NCBI RefSeq assembly: GCF_020283565.1
Contig: NC_060059.1
Location: forward strand, 32,042,838 to 32,106,837
Direction of reading: 5' to 3'
DNA length: 64,000 nucleotides
Source: Trifolium pratense
Taxonomy: Eukaryota; Streptophyta; Magnoliopsida; Fabales; Fabaceae
Shown here: positions 10,451-20,803 of the stretch, one piece after another
How the letters are laid out: the number at the start of each line of letters is the position of its first letter
How positions within the stretch are numbered: position 1 is the stretch's first letter
Program-made: the position numbers and the translations under genes
The notes under the pieces: model-generated
The model's database searches: none
Told to the model about the DNA's origin: nothing
Seen by the model: only the letters and a program-made list of their open reading frames with translations

Positions 10451-10542
10451 CAATATTGAACAAATCTCAATATTTCTGAATGAATAATTGTGAAGGAGGA
10501 GAGCTCTATTTATAGTTTTACAGTTGGATTTGGGCTTTTTCT

Positions 10543-10800
10543 GTGCATCCATCGCACTCATCATGGCCACGAGGGAGTCTAATTTTGCCTCATCGTTGCA
10601 ACGACGGATCCTATCATGGTGAGATGAAAGATTTACTCAGGATTTTCTACTTATTTTTCAAGTCATCATCGTGCCACGATGACAAGCCATCGTGCCACGA
10701 TGGTAAAGATTTTCAGCATATTTTCTTCAATTTTATCCGTTTCTTATCGCACCACGCCCAGACTCATCGTGGGTACGATGGTGCGCTGCTTAATTCCATT
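10543..10800. repeat. Cluster of short palindromes around CATCGTG/CACGATG
   Basis: CATCGTGCCACGATG at 10667-10681 and CCATCGTGCCACGATGG at 10687-10703 are inverted repeats with one-base centres, and looser versions lie near 10745-10785. The open frames across this stretch look non-coding. It may be part of an LTR. Confidence 0.5.
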
Positions 10801-12013
10801 TTTTGCCATTTTTTGCTACTTTTTCCACTTTTCTTGCTTCTGGTCCTCGTGTCTTTACTTTTCCCGATATTTGCTTGTTTTTTGTCTTCAATTACTATAA
10901 AAACTACTCTAATCTACTACTAAAAACAACATATAATTGGTTGTCATCACCCGAGTACAAATAAATTATTATAATAATAAAAAATTTAAAAATAAATATA
11001 TATGACAACCTCTCTATCTTTTTCTTTGTTTTCTCAAAGTAACTACCTTTGTCACTAAGTAAGTTTCTCATAATACCAACAATATCCTTGATTTTTTTTA
11101 GTAGTAACAAAAATCTTTTTGGGCCCTTTTTTCATCCAGGCTTTTTAGCTCTATGCCCGCTCAGGGCGGCCCGAAATTGATCGGACAATCCGTTTTGACA
11201 GCTCTATACTCTTAAGTATATGATATGTACAAGTTTCAAGACACAAACTTTCTTATTATTATGTTTAACTAGCGTCAAGGACATTTTTATATGAATTTTT
11301 TAAATTTGAAAAGATAAATATAAAGTAACAAAATTTTCAACTTAAAAATTAAATTTTGAGTTTTTTTCCGACAAATTTTTTATAATATTCTAATCATATA
11401 TATACAAAATAATCATTCAAAAGTACACATCGGTATACCAACAAATAAGACTAAAATTACGTACATAATAACTTGGTATAGATCAAAATATGACAATTTT
11501 TTTTTTATAAGAACCAAAATTTAAATTTGCCAATTTTATAAGAATTAAAAACATATTTAACCTTTATAAAAAAAATATTTAAGCATTTTAAATTTTACTG
11601 TAAAAAAAAAAAAAGTCACTAATATTTTTATCAAAGTCACTAAATTGAGTAATTACTGTAATTGATTGATTGTGTTTACAAAATTAATTAATGTAAGGTA
11701 TTAATAAATCTTCTCTCTCTGTCTCCTCCCTCAATTTAGCGAGTTAACGCGCCACCGCGGGAATCTCTCTCTCTCTCTCTCTCTCAATGATTTCAGTTCA
11801 TTAATTTCTAAAGGATGGCTTAGATTCATGCAATTTAGGAATTGTGAGTAATCTAATCTTTTGAAGTATGCATATCTTGTGTTTGATATAAGTTCCTAAA
11901 GGAGCTTACATTGGAATCTGTTTTAAGCCGTGCAATCTATTTGTTTGTTTGTAATTTACAATGAAGTTATTTTGCCTATAAAAATGAAGCATTAGTTGTT
12001 TGAATAAAAATCA
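10801..12013. other. Intergenic with a CT microsatellite
   Basis: No gene seen. A (TC)n run of about 22 bases lies at 11764-11785. A GC-rich patch near 11150-11200 (GCCCGCTCAGGGCGGCCCGA) is repeat-like. Confidence 0.5.
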
Positions 12014-12106
12014 GATGAAGCAAGGGACAGCGAAGATTGCTTATCATGGCTAGATAAACAACCGAGTAAAAGTGTGGTGTACTTGTCTTTTGGAAGATCA
12101 GAGTGT
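12014..12106 (+). pseudogene. UDP-glycosyltransferase fragment
   Basis: About 30 codons read [20 protein letters not shown] followed by [10 protein letters not shown] and a stop. This matches the segment just upstream of the PSPG box in plant family-1 glycosyltransferases (CLxWLDxQPxxSVVYxSFGS). No upstream catalytic half and no PSPG box are nearby, so it is an isolated gene scrap, perhaps carried by a transposon. Confidence 0.75.
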
Positions 12107-12116
12107 TAACAAAAAA

Positions 12117-12406
12117 AAACAATGTTAACGGTCAAACCTAATTACATATCGGTTAATCCAAACTAAACTAATTTAGACAATTTTTTTTGGTCAAATTACT
12201 TAGAAAATCATTCTTAAAGATGAATAAGATTTAATTTTTATTTTGAATGAAAAAAAAAATTTGATTTTATTTATTTTAGATGTCATTATTATTTTCTTTA
12301 CAAATATCTCTTACAAAATCTTTATTTTCTATCCTAACAAAAAAAAAAATGATTTTTATTATTTTAGATGTCATTATTATTTTCTTTACAAATATTTTCT
12401 TTACAA
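12117..12406. repeat. Dispersed repeat shared with 22298-22620
   Basis: TTAACGGTCAAACCTAATTA followed by CATATCGGTTAATCCAAA and an A-rich tail recurs at about 22298-22395. The 22 kb copy has about 100 extra bases containing a SINE-like piece after GATGAATAAG. There is also a local duplication of TTTTAGATGTCATTATTATT at about 12274 and 12362. No gene. Confidence 0.6.
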
Positions 12407-13665
12407 ATATGGCGTTTATGAATCTACCAGATTTTGTGATCCTTGTTGTCTTGTAGTGATGGTGGTTCTTTGATTCATACTGAATAATTATTTTGTTATT
12501 TTTTAATTGCTATTGGGATAATTCCTTGTTTAGAGTGGCCTATTGGCAATAGCAAAAGTAGAAGCAGCTTATAAACATGAAAGAGGAATTAAAGAAGCCA
12601 TAGAAGAGGCGCTAGAATCACTTTCATTGTATCAGCTGAAGGATACTTTGGAAGCTACTGAAGAAGAGGCTGATGAAAACAGGCTGCTTCCAGCAATGAA
12701 TAAAATATGGCCATTCCTGGTTACATGTATTCAGAACAGGAACCCAGTGGTGAGCAATCTTTCTTTGAAGTTCATTTCTTGCTTTAAGATCTGATTTCCA
12801 AATTCGGATGTAAACGATAGCTGGGATTAATTCATTGTCATAATTGTATGAATTATCTTGTGGAATTTCCTTCATCGCCTTAAGACTTCTTCATGTTATG
12901 TTTTGCTCTTCTGAAATTGCTTAAAAGATACTGATAGAATGTAATTGACAGGCTGTCCGGAGATGTTTGAATGTGATCAGCAATGTAGTACAAATATGTG
13001 GTGGAGATTTCTTCACACGCCGCTTCCATACCGATGGAACACACTTCTGGAAACTTCTAACAACATCCCCATTTCGGAAAATGTCCAATTTCAAAGATGA
13101 GAAGACCCCTTTACAACTCCCTTACAGAAACAGTTCTGTAACTTCCGAGGATTCATTGGCCGAGACTTCCTATCTGAAAGTTCAGATTGCAGTGCTTAAC
13201 ATGGTTGCGGATTTATGCAGTAATAAGAGGAGTGCCACAGCATTAGAACTTGTTTTGAAAAAGCTATGCGGATTGGCTGTTGGGATAGCTTGTAGCAATG
13301 TTGCTGGACTTCGCGATGCTTCTTTTAATGCCCTTCATGGACTTGCATCTATTGATCCTGATCTTGTGTGGCTTCTCTTAGCCGATATCTACTACTCTAT
13401 AAAGAAGAATGATGCTTTGCCTCCTCCACCTAGACCAGATTTACCAGAGATCTCTGAAATCATTCCTCTTCCCTCATCTCTCAAAGAATATCTATACGTA
13501 CAGTATGGGGGACAGAGTTATGGTTTTGACATGGATTTGGCCTCTGTTGAGTTTGCTTTCACCAAGATTGATTCTCAATATCAAATGTATAGCTGATTTC
13601 TGTATTTGCATATATAAAATTACTTTTATTTTCTCTATCCTGATCAACTGACTAACCTACTTCAT
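12407..13665 (+). pseudogene. TTI1: Truncated TTI1-like copy 2
   Basis: This is a duplicate of about 765-2347. It keeps the last two exons with intact frames and splice sites: 12534-12749 and 12952-13596 (stop TGA). The exon equivalent to 862-1013 is gone: a 319-bp deletion joins two TGAATAA heptamers (839-845 and 1158-1164 in copy 1), leaving one TGAATAA at 12481-12487. All earlier exons are missing as well. Only a few amino-acid differences separate the copies (for example R to S in LC(R/S)NKRS and P to L in S(P/L)KEY). It has no visible start or promoter of its own, so I call it a gene fragment. Transcription from a flanking promoter cannot be excluded. Confidence 0.85.
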
Positions 13666-14362
13666 GAGTATCTGCTTGTTATATAGACATAGCAGAGGAC
13701 AATGCTCATTTAGAGTGAGCCGTCAAAGAGATAATTAATGATAAATAATGACAATATCATAATTCTATATTTACAGATGAAAATATCAACTACATTAAAT
13801 GGTGATTTTATTTCCTTTAACACGGCCCAATCTATCTAACTCTTTGGTTGGATTTAATTCTAGATATTTGGTGATCCAGAGGCTGCAGACTACCTATTGA
13901 CTTGTTCAGACTTCTGTAGTCGAACCGATTACATACTAGTATTTGTTTGTATTTTGGATTTGGTTGACGAAAATCACTGTAAACAATTTTATACTAATGG
14001 TTTTTATATTAGAATAATTTTATTTCTCTACAATTTGAACTTTTAGTTGGTGTTCTGTTTTGTTGTTCTCTACTGCTTGAACTTGAACTCTATTTTGTTT
14101 CTTTTGGATTAGATAATTTGAATGCATTGACGCTATCAAAACATGTCAAAGACAAATGTGTCTTGTGTGTAAGATAGTGCTATCTTTATTTTTTTAAGCA
14201 AATTTTAGTGATGAATAATTGCACTATTTTATTTCATTTTATAATCTTATTCTTATGTACCTCTAGATATATGGTTATATTTCTTCAAAAAAAGATATAT
14301 TGCAAGCTTCATCACAAGTTCATCCTAGAGTTATAATGCTTTTATTTTCAATTCTTGATACT
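13666..14362. other. Upstream region of LRR-RLK copy B
   Basis: AT-rich, no coding frame. It should hold the promoter of the receptor kinase, but no convincing TATA or regulatory element can be fixed by eye. Confidence 0.4.
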
Positions 14363-17300
14363 ATGAAGCTTTTACAATTAATAATACATTGTCTTTTGGT
14401 CTTTGTAATGGCCATATCTTCTCTGGTTTAGCAAAAATCCAAGGCAGTGAGGCAAATGCTCTATTGAAATGGAAAGCAATCTTTGACAACCAAAGCAAGG
14501 CTTTGCTCTCTTCTTGGAATATTAGTAATAAGCCTTGCAATTGGGTGGGAATCACATGTGACGACGAGTCAAAATCCATATACGAGGTAAATCTCGCCAA
14601 TATTGGAGTAAAAGGTACGCTTCAAAGTCTCAATTTTTCATCATTTCCAAAAATTCACAGTTAGTTTTATCAAACAACTCCTTCTATGGAGTTTTTCCAG
14701 ACCGTATTGGTGTAATGTCCAATCTAAACACTCTTGATTTGTCACTAAATAATCTCTCTGGTAGTATTCCCAATAGCGTTGGCAATTTGTCCAAATTATC
14801 TCATCTTGATCTTAGTTCAAATTATTTTACTGGAATTATTCCATCTGAGATAACCCAATTGGTTGGTCTTTATGTATTGCTTATCGGTCGTAACAACGAT
14901 TTAAGTGGATCCCTCCCACAAGAAATAGGTAGATTGAGGAATCTCACTAGACTCGATATCCCCCGGTGCAATCTCACTGGGGTTATACCTATCTCAATTG
15001 AAAAAATAACCAATTTGTCACATCTTGATTTTGAAAGAAACAAGTTTTATGGCAGCATTCCTAAGAGAGAGTATGGCAAATGGACCTAAAGTATTTGTCA
15101 CTTGCAAATAATTACTTCATTGGTTCCATTTCACAAGATATTTTCAAGTTAAGAAACCTAGAGATTTTATACCTCCAAGAAAGTGGTCTTTCTGGTTCCA
15201 TGCCAGAGGATCTTCAGATGATGAAGAATTTAATACAACTTGATATTAGTAGCTGTAAACTCATTGGGTCTATACCAATATCAGTAGGAATGTTGGTCAA
15301 TTTAACTCTTCTCAAGTTATTTAGCAACCAACTTGTTGGCCACATTCCTCGTGAAATTGGCAAGTTGGTCAACCTCGAGATACTATATCTTAAAAATAAT
15401 AGTCTTTCTGGATCCATCCCTCGAGAAATTGGATTTCTAAACCAAACCCGTGAGCTTGATTTCTCTGCAAACAATCTTTAATGCACAATCCCTTCTACAA
15501 TTGGAAACATGAGCAATTTATATTTTCTTTACCTTTATCACAACTATCTCAGTGGTAGTATTCCTAGTGAAATCGGAAAGCTTTATTTCATTTCCACAAT
15601 TCAGTTGTTATACAACAACCTCTCTGGTCTAATTCCATCTTCAATTGGAAACTTGGTCAATTTGAATTCTATTCTCCTTTCCTCAAATGCTCTCACTGGA
15701 CAAATCCCACCTTCAATAGGTAACTTAGTCAATTTGAATACTATTGACTTTTCACAAAATAAACTCTTTGGATCAATTCCGTCCACTTTCGGAAATTTGA
15801 CAAACCTTGCTATATTAGATCTTTTGTCAAATGATCTCAATGGAAATATTCCAATAGATATTAATAGACTTACCAGTTTGGAAATTTTGCAGTTAGGTGA
15901 TAATAATTTCACAGGTCATTTACCTCACAATATATGTGTTAGTGGAAAGTTGACACACTTCTATGCTAGTCATAACCAATTAAAAGGTCCAATTCCAGAG
16001 AGTTTGAAGAATTGTTCAAGCCTTGTGAGAGTGAGACTTGACAAAAACCGACTTACTGGAAATATAACATATAGTTTTGGTGTTTATCCAAATTTGGAAT
16101 ACATGGATTTAAGTTATAATAACTTGTATGGCCATCTTTCTCCTAATTGGGGAAAGTGCAAGAATCTCACAAGTCTCAAAATCTCCAATAATAACTTAAC
16201 AGGAAACATACCACCAGAACTAGGTAGAGCAACAAATTTACATGAACTTAACTTCTCCTCAAACCATCTTATGGGAAAAATTCCAAAGGAACTTGGAAAC
16301 TTATCTTTGTTGATCAAACTCTCAATAAGTAACAATCATCTTTCGGGAGAAGTACCTGTACAAATTGCATCACTGCATGAACTAACTGTCTTGGAGTTTG
16401 CAACAAATAATTTAAGTGGATTCATCCCTGAAAAACTTGGAAGGTTGGTTATGTTATTGCAATTGAATTTGAGCCAAAATAAATTTGAAGGAAACATTCC
16501 TGTTGAGTTTGGTCAATTGAATGTTATAGAAAGTCTTGATCTTAGTGGGAATTTTTTGAATGGAACCATACCGGCAATGCTTGGACATTTAAATAGCTTA
16601 GAAACATTGAATCTCTCACATAATAATCTTACTGGCACCATTCCTGTGAGCTATGGTGAGATGTTAAGCTTGACAACTGTTGATATATCATACAACCGGT
16701 TGGAAGGTCCGATTCCAAACATTCCAGCCTTTCAAAAAGCAAATATTGAAGAACTGAGAAACAACAAAGACCTGTGTGGTAATGTCGCTAGCCTAAAGCT
16801 TTGTCCAACATCTAGTGGTAACTCTCATAATCCAAAGACTAACAAAATTTTGGTACTAGTTTTACCCCTCACTCTAGGCACTGTACTGATAGCAATATTT
16901 GTTTATGGGTTCTCATATCATAAATGGCGAGCTTCAAGCACAAAAAACAATGTTGTTGAAGAATCACATGTTGAAAATCTATTTACAATATGGAGTTTTG
17001 ACGGAAAAATGGTGTATCAGAACATCATTGATGCTACAGAAGAGTTTGACAACAAGCATCTCATAGGCGTAGGAGGACATGTAAGTGTTTACAAAGCAGA
17101 GTTGCTTACAGGACAAATTGTAGCTGTGAAGAAACACCATTCATTACAAAATGGAGCAATGCCGAATCTGAAAGCTTTTACAAGTGAGATCCAAGCTTTA
17201 ACAGAAATCCGACATCGAAACATTGTGAAGTTATATGGATATTGTTCACATCCATTGCACTCATTTTTGGTTTATGAGTTCTTGGAGAAGGGTAGTGTGG

Positions 17301-18005
17301 ACAACATTTTGAAAGATGATGAACTAGCAACTGCATTTGATTGGAAAATGAGGCTGAATGCCATTAAAGATGTTGCAAATGCTTTATGCTATATGCATCA
17401 TGATTGTTCACCTCCGATCGTTCATCATGATATATCCAGCAAGAATGTTATTTTGGATTTGGAATATGTGGCTCATGTCTCAGACTTCGGTACAGCTAAG
17501 TTTCTTAATCCCGATTCTTCCAACTGGACCTCTTTTGTGGGCACATTTGGATATGCTGCACCAGGTTAATTTCCTCTTTTGTAGTTTATCACTTATATTA
17601 ATTGTCTACATTTAATGTTCGGTTTTGGAACCCTATTTTTCAAATTGATAACTATAATTGTTTGTCACAGAACTTTCATACACAATGGAAGTAAATGAGA
17701 AGTGCGATGTGTATAGTTTTGGAGTATTAACTATGGAAATAGTTTTTGGAAAGCATCCCAGAGATATTGTATCTACTTTGTTGCAATCAAGTGGTATATA
17801 CCAAACAATTGATGCTATGTCATTGAATGATAAGTTGGATCAACGCCTTCCTCGTCCTACGAATGCTATCAGGAAAGAAGTGGTATCAATTATCAGAATT
17901 GCATGTCATTGCTTAATTGAAAGCCCGCATGGTCGCCCATCAATGGAGCATGTTTGCAAGGAGATTGTAATGTCAAAATCATCTTCAAATATAGCAATGG
18001 GGTGA
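14363..18005 (+). pseudogene. LRR receptor-like kinase, MIK2-like group (copy B), multiply disabled
   Basis: The layout is that of a plasma-membrane LRR-RLK: signal peptide (ATG at 14363, MKLLQLIIHCLLVFVMAIS), N-terminal cap (ALLKWKAIFDNQ..), some 20 LRRs, a transmembrane helix at about 16837-16920, and a Ser/Thr-type kinase. Exon 1 ends at 17564, the intron is 17565-17670, and the last exon is 17671-18005. The frame is broken between signal peptide and cap (about 14389-14430), at about 14660, by two extra bases near 15070 (compared with copy C), and by an in-frame TAA at 15479-15481. From 15509 on the frame is open. The kinase has lost key residues: the third glycine of the loop is Val (GGHVSVY, 17081-17083) and HRD is HHD (Arg codon is CAT at 17426-17428). 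VAVKK and DFG remain. It is a pseudogene or at best a catalytically dead receptor. Confidence 0.85.
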
Positions 18006-18277
18006 TTTGATCTAATGATTTATTAGACAATTTTCCATCCTTGTTTTTAATACAGGATAAAAGTATTTTATCTTGAGAATAAATTATAGCTAAAAGTTAA
18101 TGTTCTCCTTGCTTTCAGTCAGATAGATAATGTATTATTCTATTGGTGTAACTTTGTTATGAGTTAGTAGTGTACTCAATTTAGCTTCTTTAAAAATAAT
18201 ACCATTACTTCTCTGTTTTGTGTTGGTAAATTTGTCTTGAACTTATTTTACATTTTAAAAGTCAAATTTATTTTGAA
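18006..18277. other. 3' flank of RLK copy B
   Basis: Shares its first ~250 bases with the 3' flanks of copies A and C. No gene. Confidence 0.5.
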
Positions 18278-18503
18278 ATAATGAACCGGATTACTTTGAA
18301 AAATAGTTCCGGTATAGGTGAAAACGGGATCTATCTACGGATTTTTGACGTTTAGTGACAGTTTTGTCTGTCACTATAAGTCAAATTTCTTGTATTTAAA
18401 TAAGTATACCAGAAATTCTAAAGAATATGTTCCGGTAAGAAATAATGAATCAGATTGCTTTGAAAAAGAGTTCTGGTACAGGTGAAAACGAGATCTATCT
18501 ACA
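18278..18503. repeat. 63-bp direct repeats with a hairpin between
   Basis: A unit beginning AATAATGAA(C/T)C(G/A)GATT and ending GATCTATCTAC occurs at about 18278-18341 and 18443-18503 with roughly 87% identity. Between them AGTGACAG-TTTTGT-CTGTCACT (18354-18375) forms a perfect 8-bp stem. Probably a MITE relic. Its family is not recognised. Confidence 0.6.
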
Positions 18504-18579
18504 AATTAATAAATAACTAATTTCAAAGTTACTGTCGAATCATCCAACAAATTAATAAGTAAACAATTTCCATAATTAA

Positions 18580-19241
18580 GGGCTCGTTTGGCCAAACTTT
18601 TTTAAGAGCTTATGCAATACTCCCTCCGTCCCAAATTATAAGGGAAAAAAACCTCTTTTTTTTGTCCCAAATTATAAGGGAAAAAATTCAAATTTGACCA
18701 ATTTAACTCTAAAGTTCCAGATATACCCTTAGTTATGTTTTCCAAAACAATTCAATTTATTATGATTACTAGAATTTATTATGGTCAAGAATTTCTTGGT
18801 ATTAAAATTTGAATTAATGGATGACCCTTCTTTCCCCTCTTTCTTGGTATTGAACCCATGAATTAACCAACTTTACGTATTTCAATTGCTTCATCAACAA
18901 CATTTATTCCTTTATAGAGTCACTCTAATTAATATTATGATTATCATTTGATTTTTCATGTGATAAGTTAATAAGGGTACTTTTGGAAACAAAATTATGT
19001 TTTTGACAAATTTTAGAATATTAAATGATTTTCTTAATAAGTGTGTTTTTTGTTTTTTCCCTTATAATTTGGGACGGAGGGAGTATAAATTAAGTTTTAT
19101 GCTATTTTATAAGTTCACACTAGTGAAAATTGTAATTTTATAAGCTATTTTATCATAAACTACCTTGACAAACTTATAATAATATATAAAAATTGCATAA
19201 GCTGTTTTCATAAACTCAAAAAAGCTGGGCCAATCGAGCCC
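18580..19241. mobile_element. Harbinger-type MITE, TSD TAA
   Basis: The ends are GGGCTCGTTTGGCC and its near-perfect inverse GGCCAATCGAGCCC. TAA at 18577-18579 is repeated at 19242-19244. The orthologous position in RLK copy A (5458-5460) has a single TAA and no insert, which proves the boundaries. No transposase is inside, so it is non-autonomous. TWA-type 3-bp TSDs are typical of PIF/Harbinger. A Stowaway element is nested within it. Confidence 0.9.
18620..19083. mobile_element. Stowaway MITE nested in the Harbinger MITE
   Basis: The terminal inverted repeat CTCCCTCCGTCCCAAATTAT is matched by its inverse at the right end (ATAATTTGGGACGGAGGGAG). TA dinucleotides flank it at 18618-18619 and 19084-19085. 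CTCCCTCCGT is the known Stowaway (Tc1/mariner) consensus. The 464-bp interior is non-coding. Confidence 0.92.
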
Positions 19242-19244
19242 TAA

Positions 19245-19390
19245 CATTGACATTGTGTACCTTTTCTTTGAATAATTGTTCAATAGTTTTGTTGAGATCA
19301 CCTTTCCACCACCTATTTTCTTCTTCCACTTCAATTTCTGTCAGATATGGTGCCACTCTGACTTCTGATGAGAATATCTTCATTTTAGGG
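19245..19390. repeat. Sequence shared with 5462-5605
   Basis: About 140 bases match the 5' flank of RLK copy A with a few substitutions, giving homology on both sides of the MITE. No gene function is visible. Confidence 0.8.
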
Positions 19391-19479
19391 CAGCCTTTGA
19401 CGATGACAAATAGTAAAGATGGGAATATGAATGCAGCAGAAACTTCTAAAACTTGACAAAGAATTAAATTCTAAGAGTG

Positions 19480-19679
19480 TGTTTGGACAAGGGATTCTAG
19501 AAATTCAAGGGATTTTAAATACCAGGCAATTCAATTGATTCAATTGAATTCCCTTGATTTTCAAATTCCAGTGTTTGGATAAAGTGTTGAAATTTCATCA
19601 ATTGTAAAATTCTTTGTTTGGGTAATATAATTGAATTTCCTTCATTTAATTTTATTTATTTTAATAAAATTGACCCTAA
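19480..19679. mobile_element. Possible MITE end, GTGTTTGGACAAGGG type
   Basis: The stretch begins GTGTTTGGACAAGGGATTCT and repeats GTGTTTGGATAAAGTGTTGA 80 bases on. Such wording marks many plant MITE ends, but I find no inverse copy to the right of the minisatellite. Confidence 0.35.
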
Positions 19680-20545
19680 ACGCAAAAAATTGGCCGAAAA
19701 ACCTAAAATCGGCCAAAAACCCTAAAATCGACCGTAAACACAAAATCGGCTTAAAAACCTAAAATCGACAAAAAACCCTAAAATCGACTATAAACTCTAA
19801 AATCGGCCGAAAACCCAAAAAATCAGTTGAAAAACCAAAAATCGACCATAAACCCAAAAAATCGGTCGAAAAATCTAAAATCGGCCAAAAACCCAAAAAT
19901 CGACCGAAAAACCCAAAAATCGACCGAAAAACCCAAAAATCGACCATAAACCCTAATATCGGCCGAAAAATGGGTTTATAGTCGATTTTTGGGTTTTCGG
20001 TCGATTTTAGATTTTTCGGCCGATTTTTTGGGTTTTCAGTCGATTTTAGAGTTTATAGTCGGTTTTAGGGTTTTTGGACGATTTAAAGTTTTTCGGTCGA
20101 TTTTTTTAGTTTTCAGTCGATTTTAGGTTTTTCTGCCGATTTTAGGGTTTAAAGTCAAATTTTGCGATTTTGGCCGATATTTTGGGTTTATAGTCGATTT
20201 TTGGGATTTTGGCCGATTTTAGGTTTTCGGCCGAGTTTTTTGCCTTTAAGGTCGACTTTGGTTTTTTCGGCATATTTTTTGGTATTTTGGCAGATTTTTT
20301 GGGTTTTCGGCCGATTTTAGGGTTTATAGTCGATTTTTGGGATTTTGGCCGATTTTAGGTTTTCGGCTGATTTTTTGGGTTTTCGGTCGATTTTTGGTTT
20401 TTCGGCCGATTTTTTTGGTTTTCGGCCGATTTTAAGGTTTATAGTCGATTTTTGGAATTTTGGCCGATTTTAGGTTTTTCTGCCGATTTTTTGGGTTTTC
20501 GGCCAATTTTAGGGTTTATAGTCGATTTTTGAATTTTGGCCGATT
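19680..20545. repeat. Inverted minisatellite (about 20-21 bp units) forming a long hairpin
   Basis: From about 19680 to 19968 the plus strand repeats units like AAAACCCTAAAATCGACC. From about 19969 to 20545 it repeats the reverse complement, units like GGTTTTCGGCCGATTTT. The polarity flips once, near CGGCCGAAAAA/TGGGTTTATAG at about 19968. The arms are roughly 290 and 575 bases and could pair over several hundred bases. CCCTAAA and TTTAGGG telomere-like heptamers occur inside units, but they are spaced by CGG/CGA blocks and are not telomeric arrays. Confidence 0.85.
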
Positions 20546-20577
20546 TTAGGATTCCAAATTTTCAATTATGATGTCTT

Positions 20578-20775
20578 CTACTTTTTCTCATCAATCGTCA
20601 CAACATCCAGCATCTTCTCACAATTCTCTAATTTTAATGTTGTTAGTTGAATCAAGCTTTTAGCTGTCGAAGATGTTATTAAGTAAATAAGCTCTTCGCA
20701 ATCAACCACCGTCAAAGATGTTAGATTTGTGAAAGATCTGGATGATGGTACCAAGTGTTGAATTTTATAATTCAT
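20578..20775 (-). pseudogene. NBS-LRR resistance-gene LRR fragment, part 1
   Basis: The minus-strand frame reads 'SFTNLTSLTVVDCEELIYLI', then 'TSSTAKSLIQLTTLKLENCE'. These are Leu-rich repeats with the CxxLxxLxxxSTAKSLxxL pattern common in legume CC-NBS-LRR proteins. No NB-ARC domain is nearby. It is separated from part 2 by an LTR-like insertion. Confidence 0.7.
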
Positions 20776-20803
20776 TTTGTGTAATTCATATCTCTAAAGC
20801 TGT

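Noticed and set aside
10543..10923. 126-codon plus-strand frame
   Set aside because: Its composition (Phe/Leu/Ser/His-rich) follows the palindromic repeat and a T-rich tract. There is no known motif, and a second overlapping frame is also open.
15214..15474. Minus-strand frames opposite the LRR region
   Set aside because: LRR coding DNA routinely leaves open antisense frames. They show no recognisable protein features.
19759..19947. 62-codon minus frame rich in Phe and Gly
   Set aside because: It is a product of the 20-21 bp minisatellite with no independent support.
19680..20545. Interstitial telomere array
   Set aside because: TTTAGGG/CCCTAAA words occur but are separated by CGGCCGA or TCGATT blocks and are not tandem heptamers.
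19680..20545. CRISPR-like repeat array
   Set aside because: A plant nuclear context, no spacers of uniform length, and polarity inversion argue for a minisatellite.
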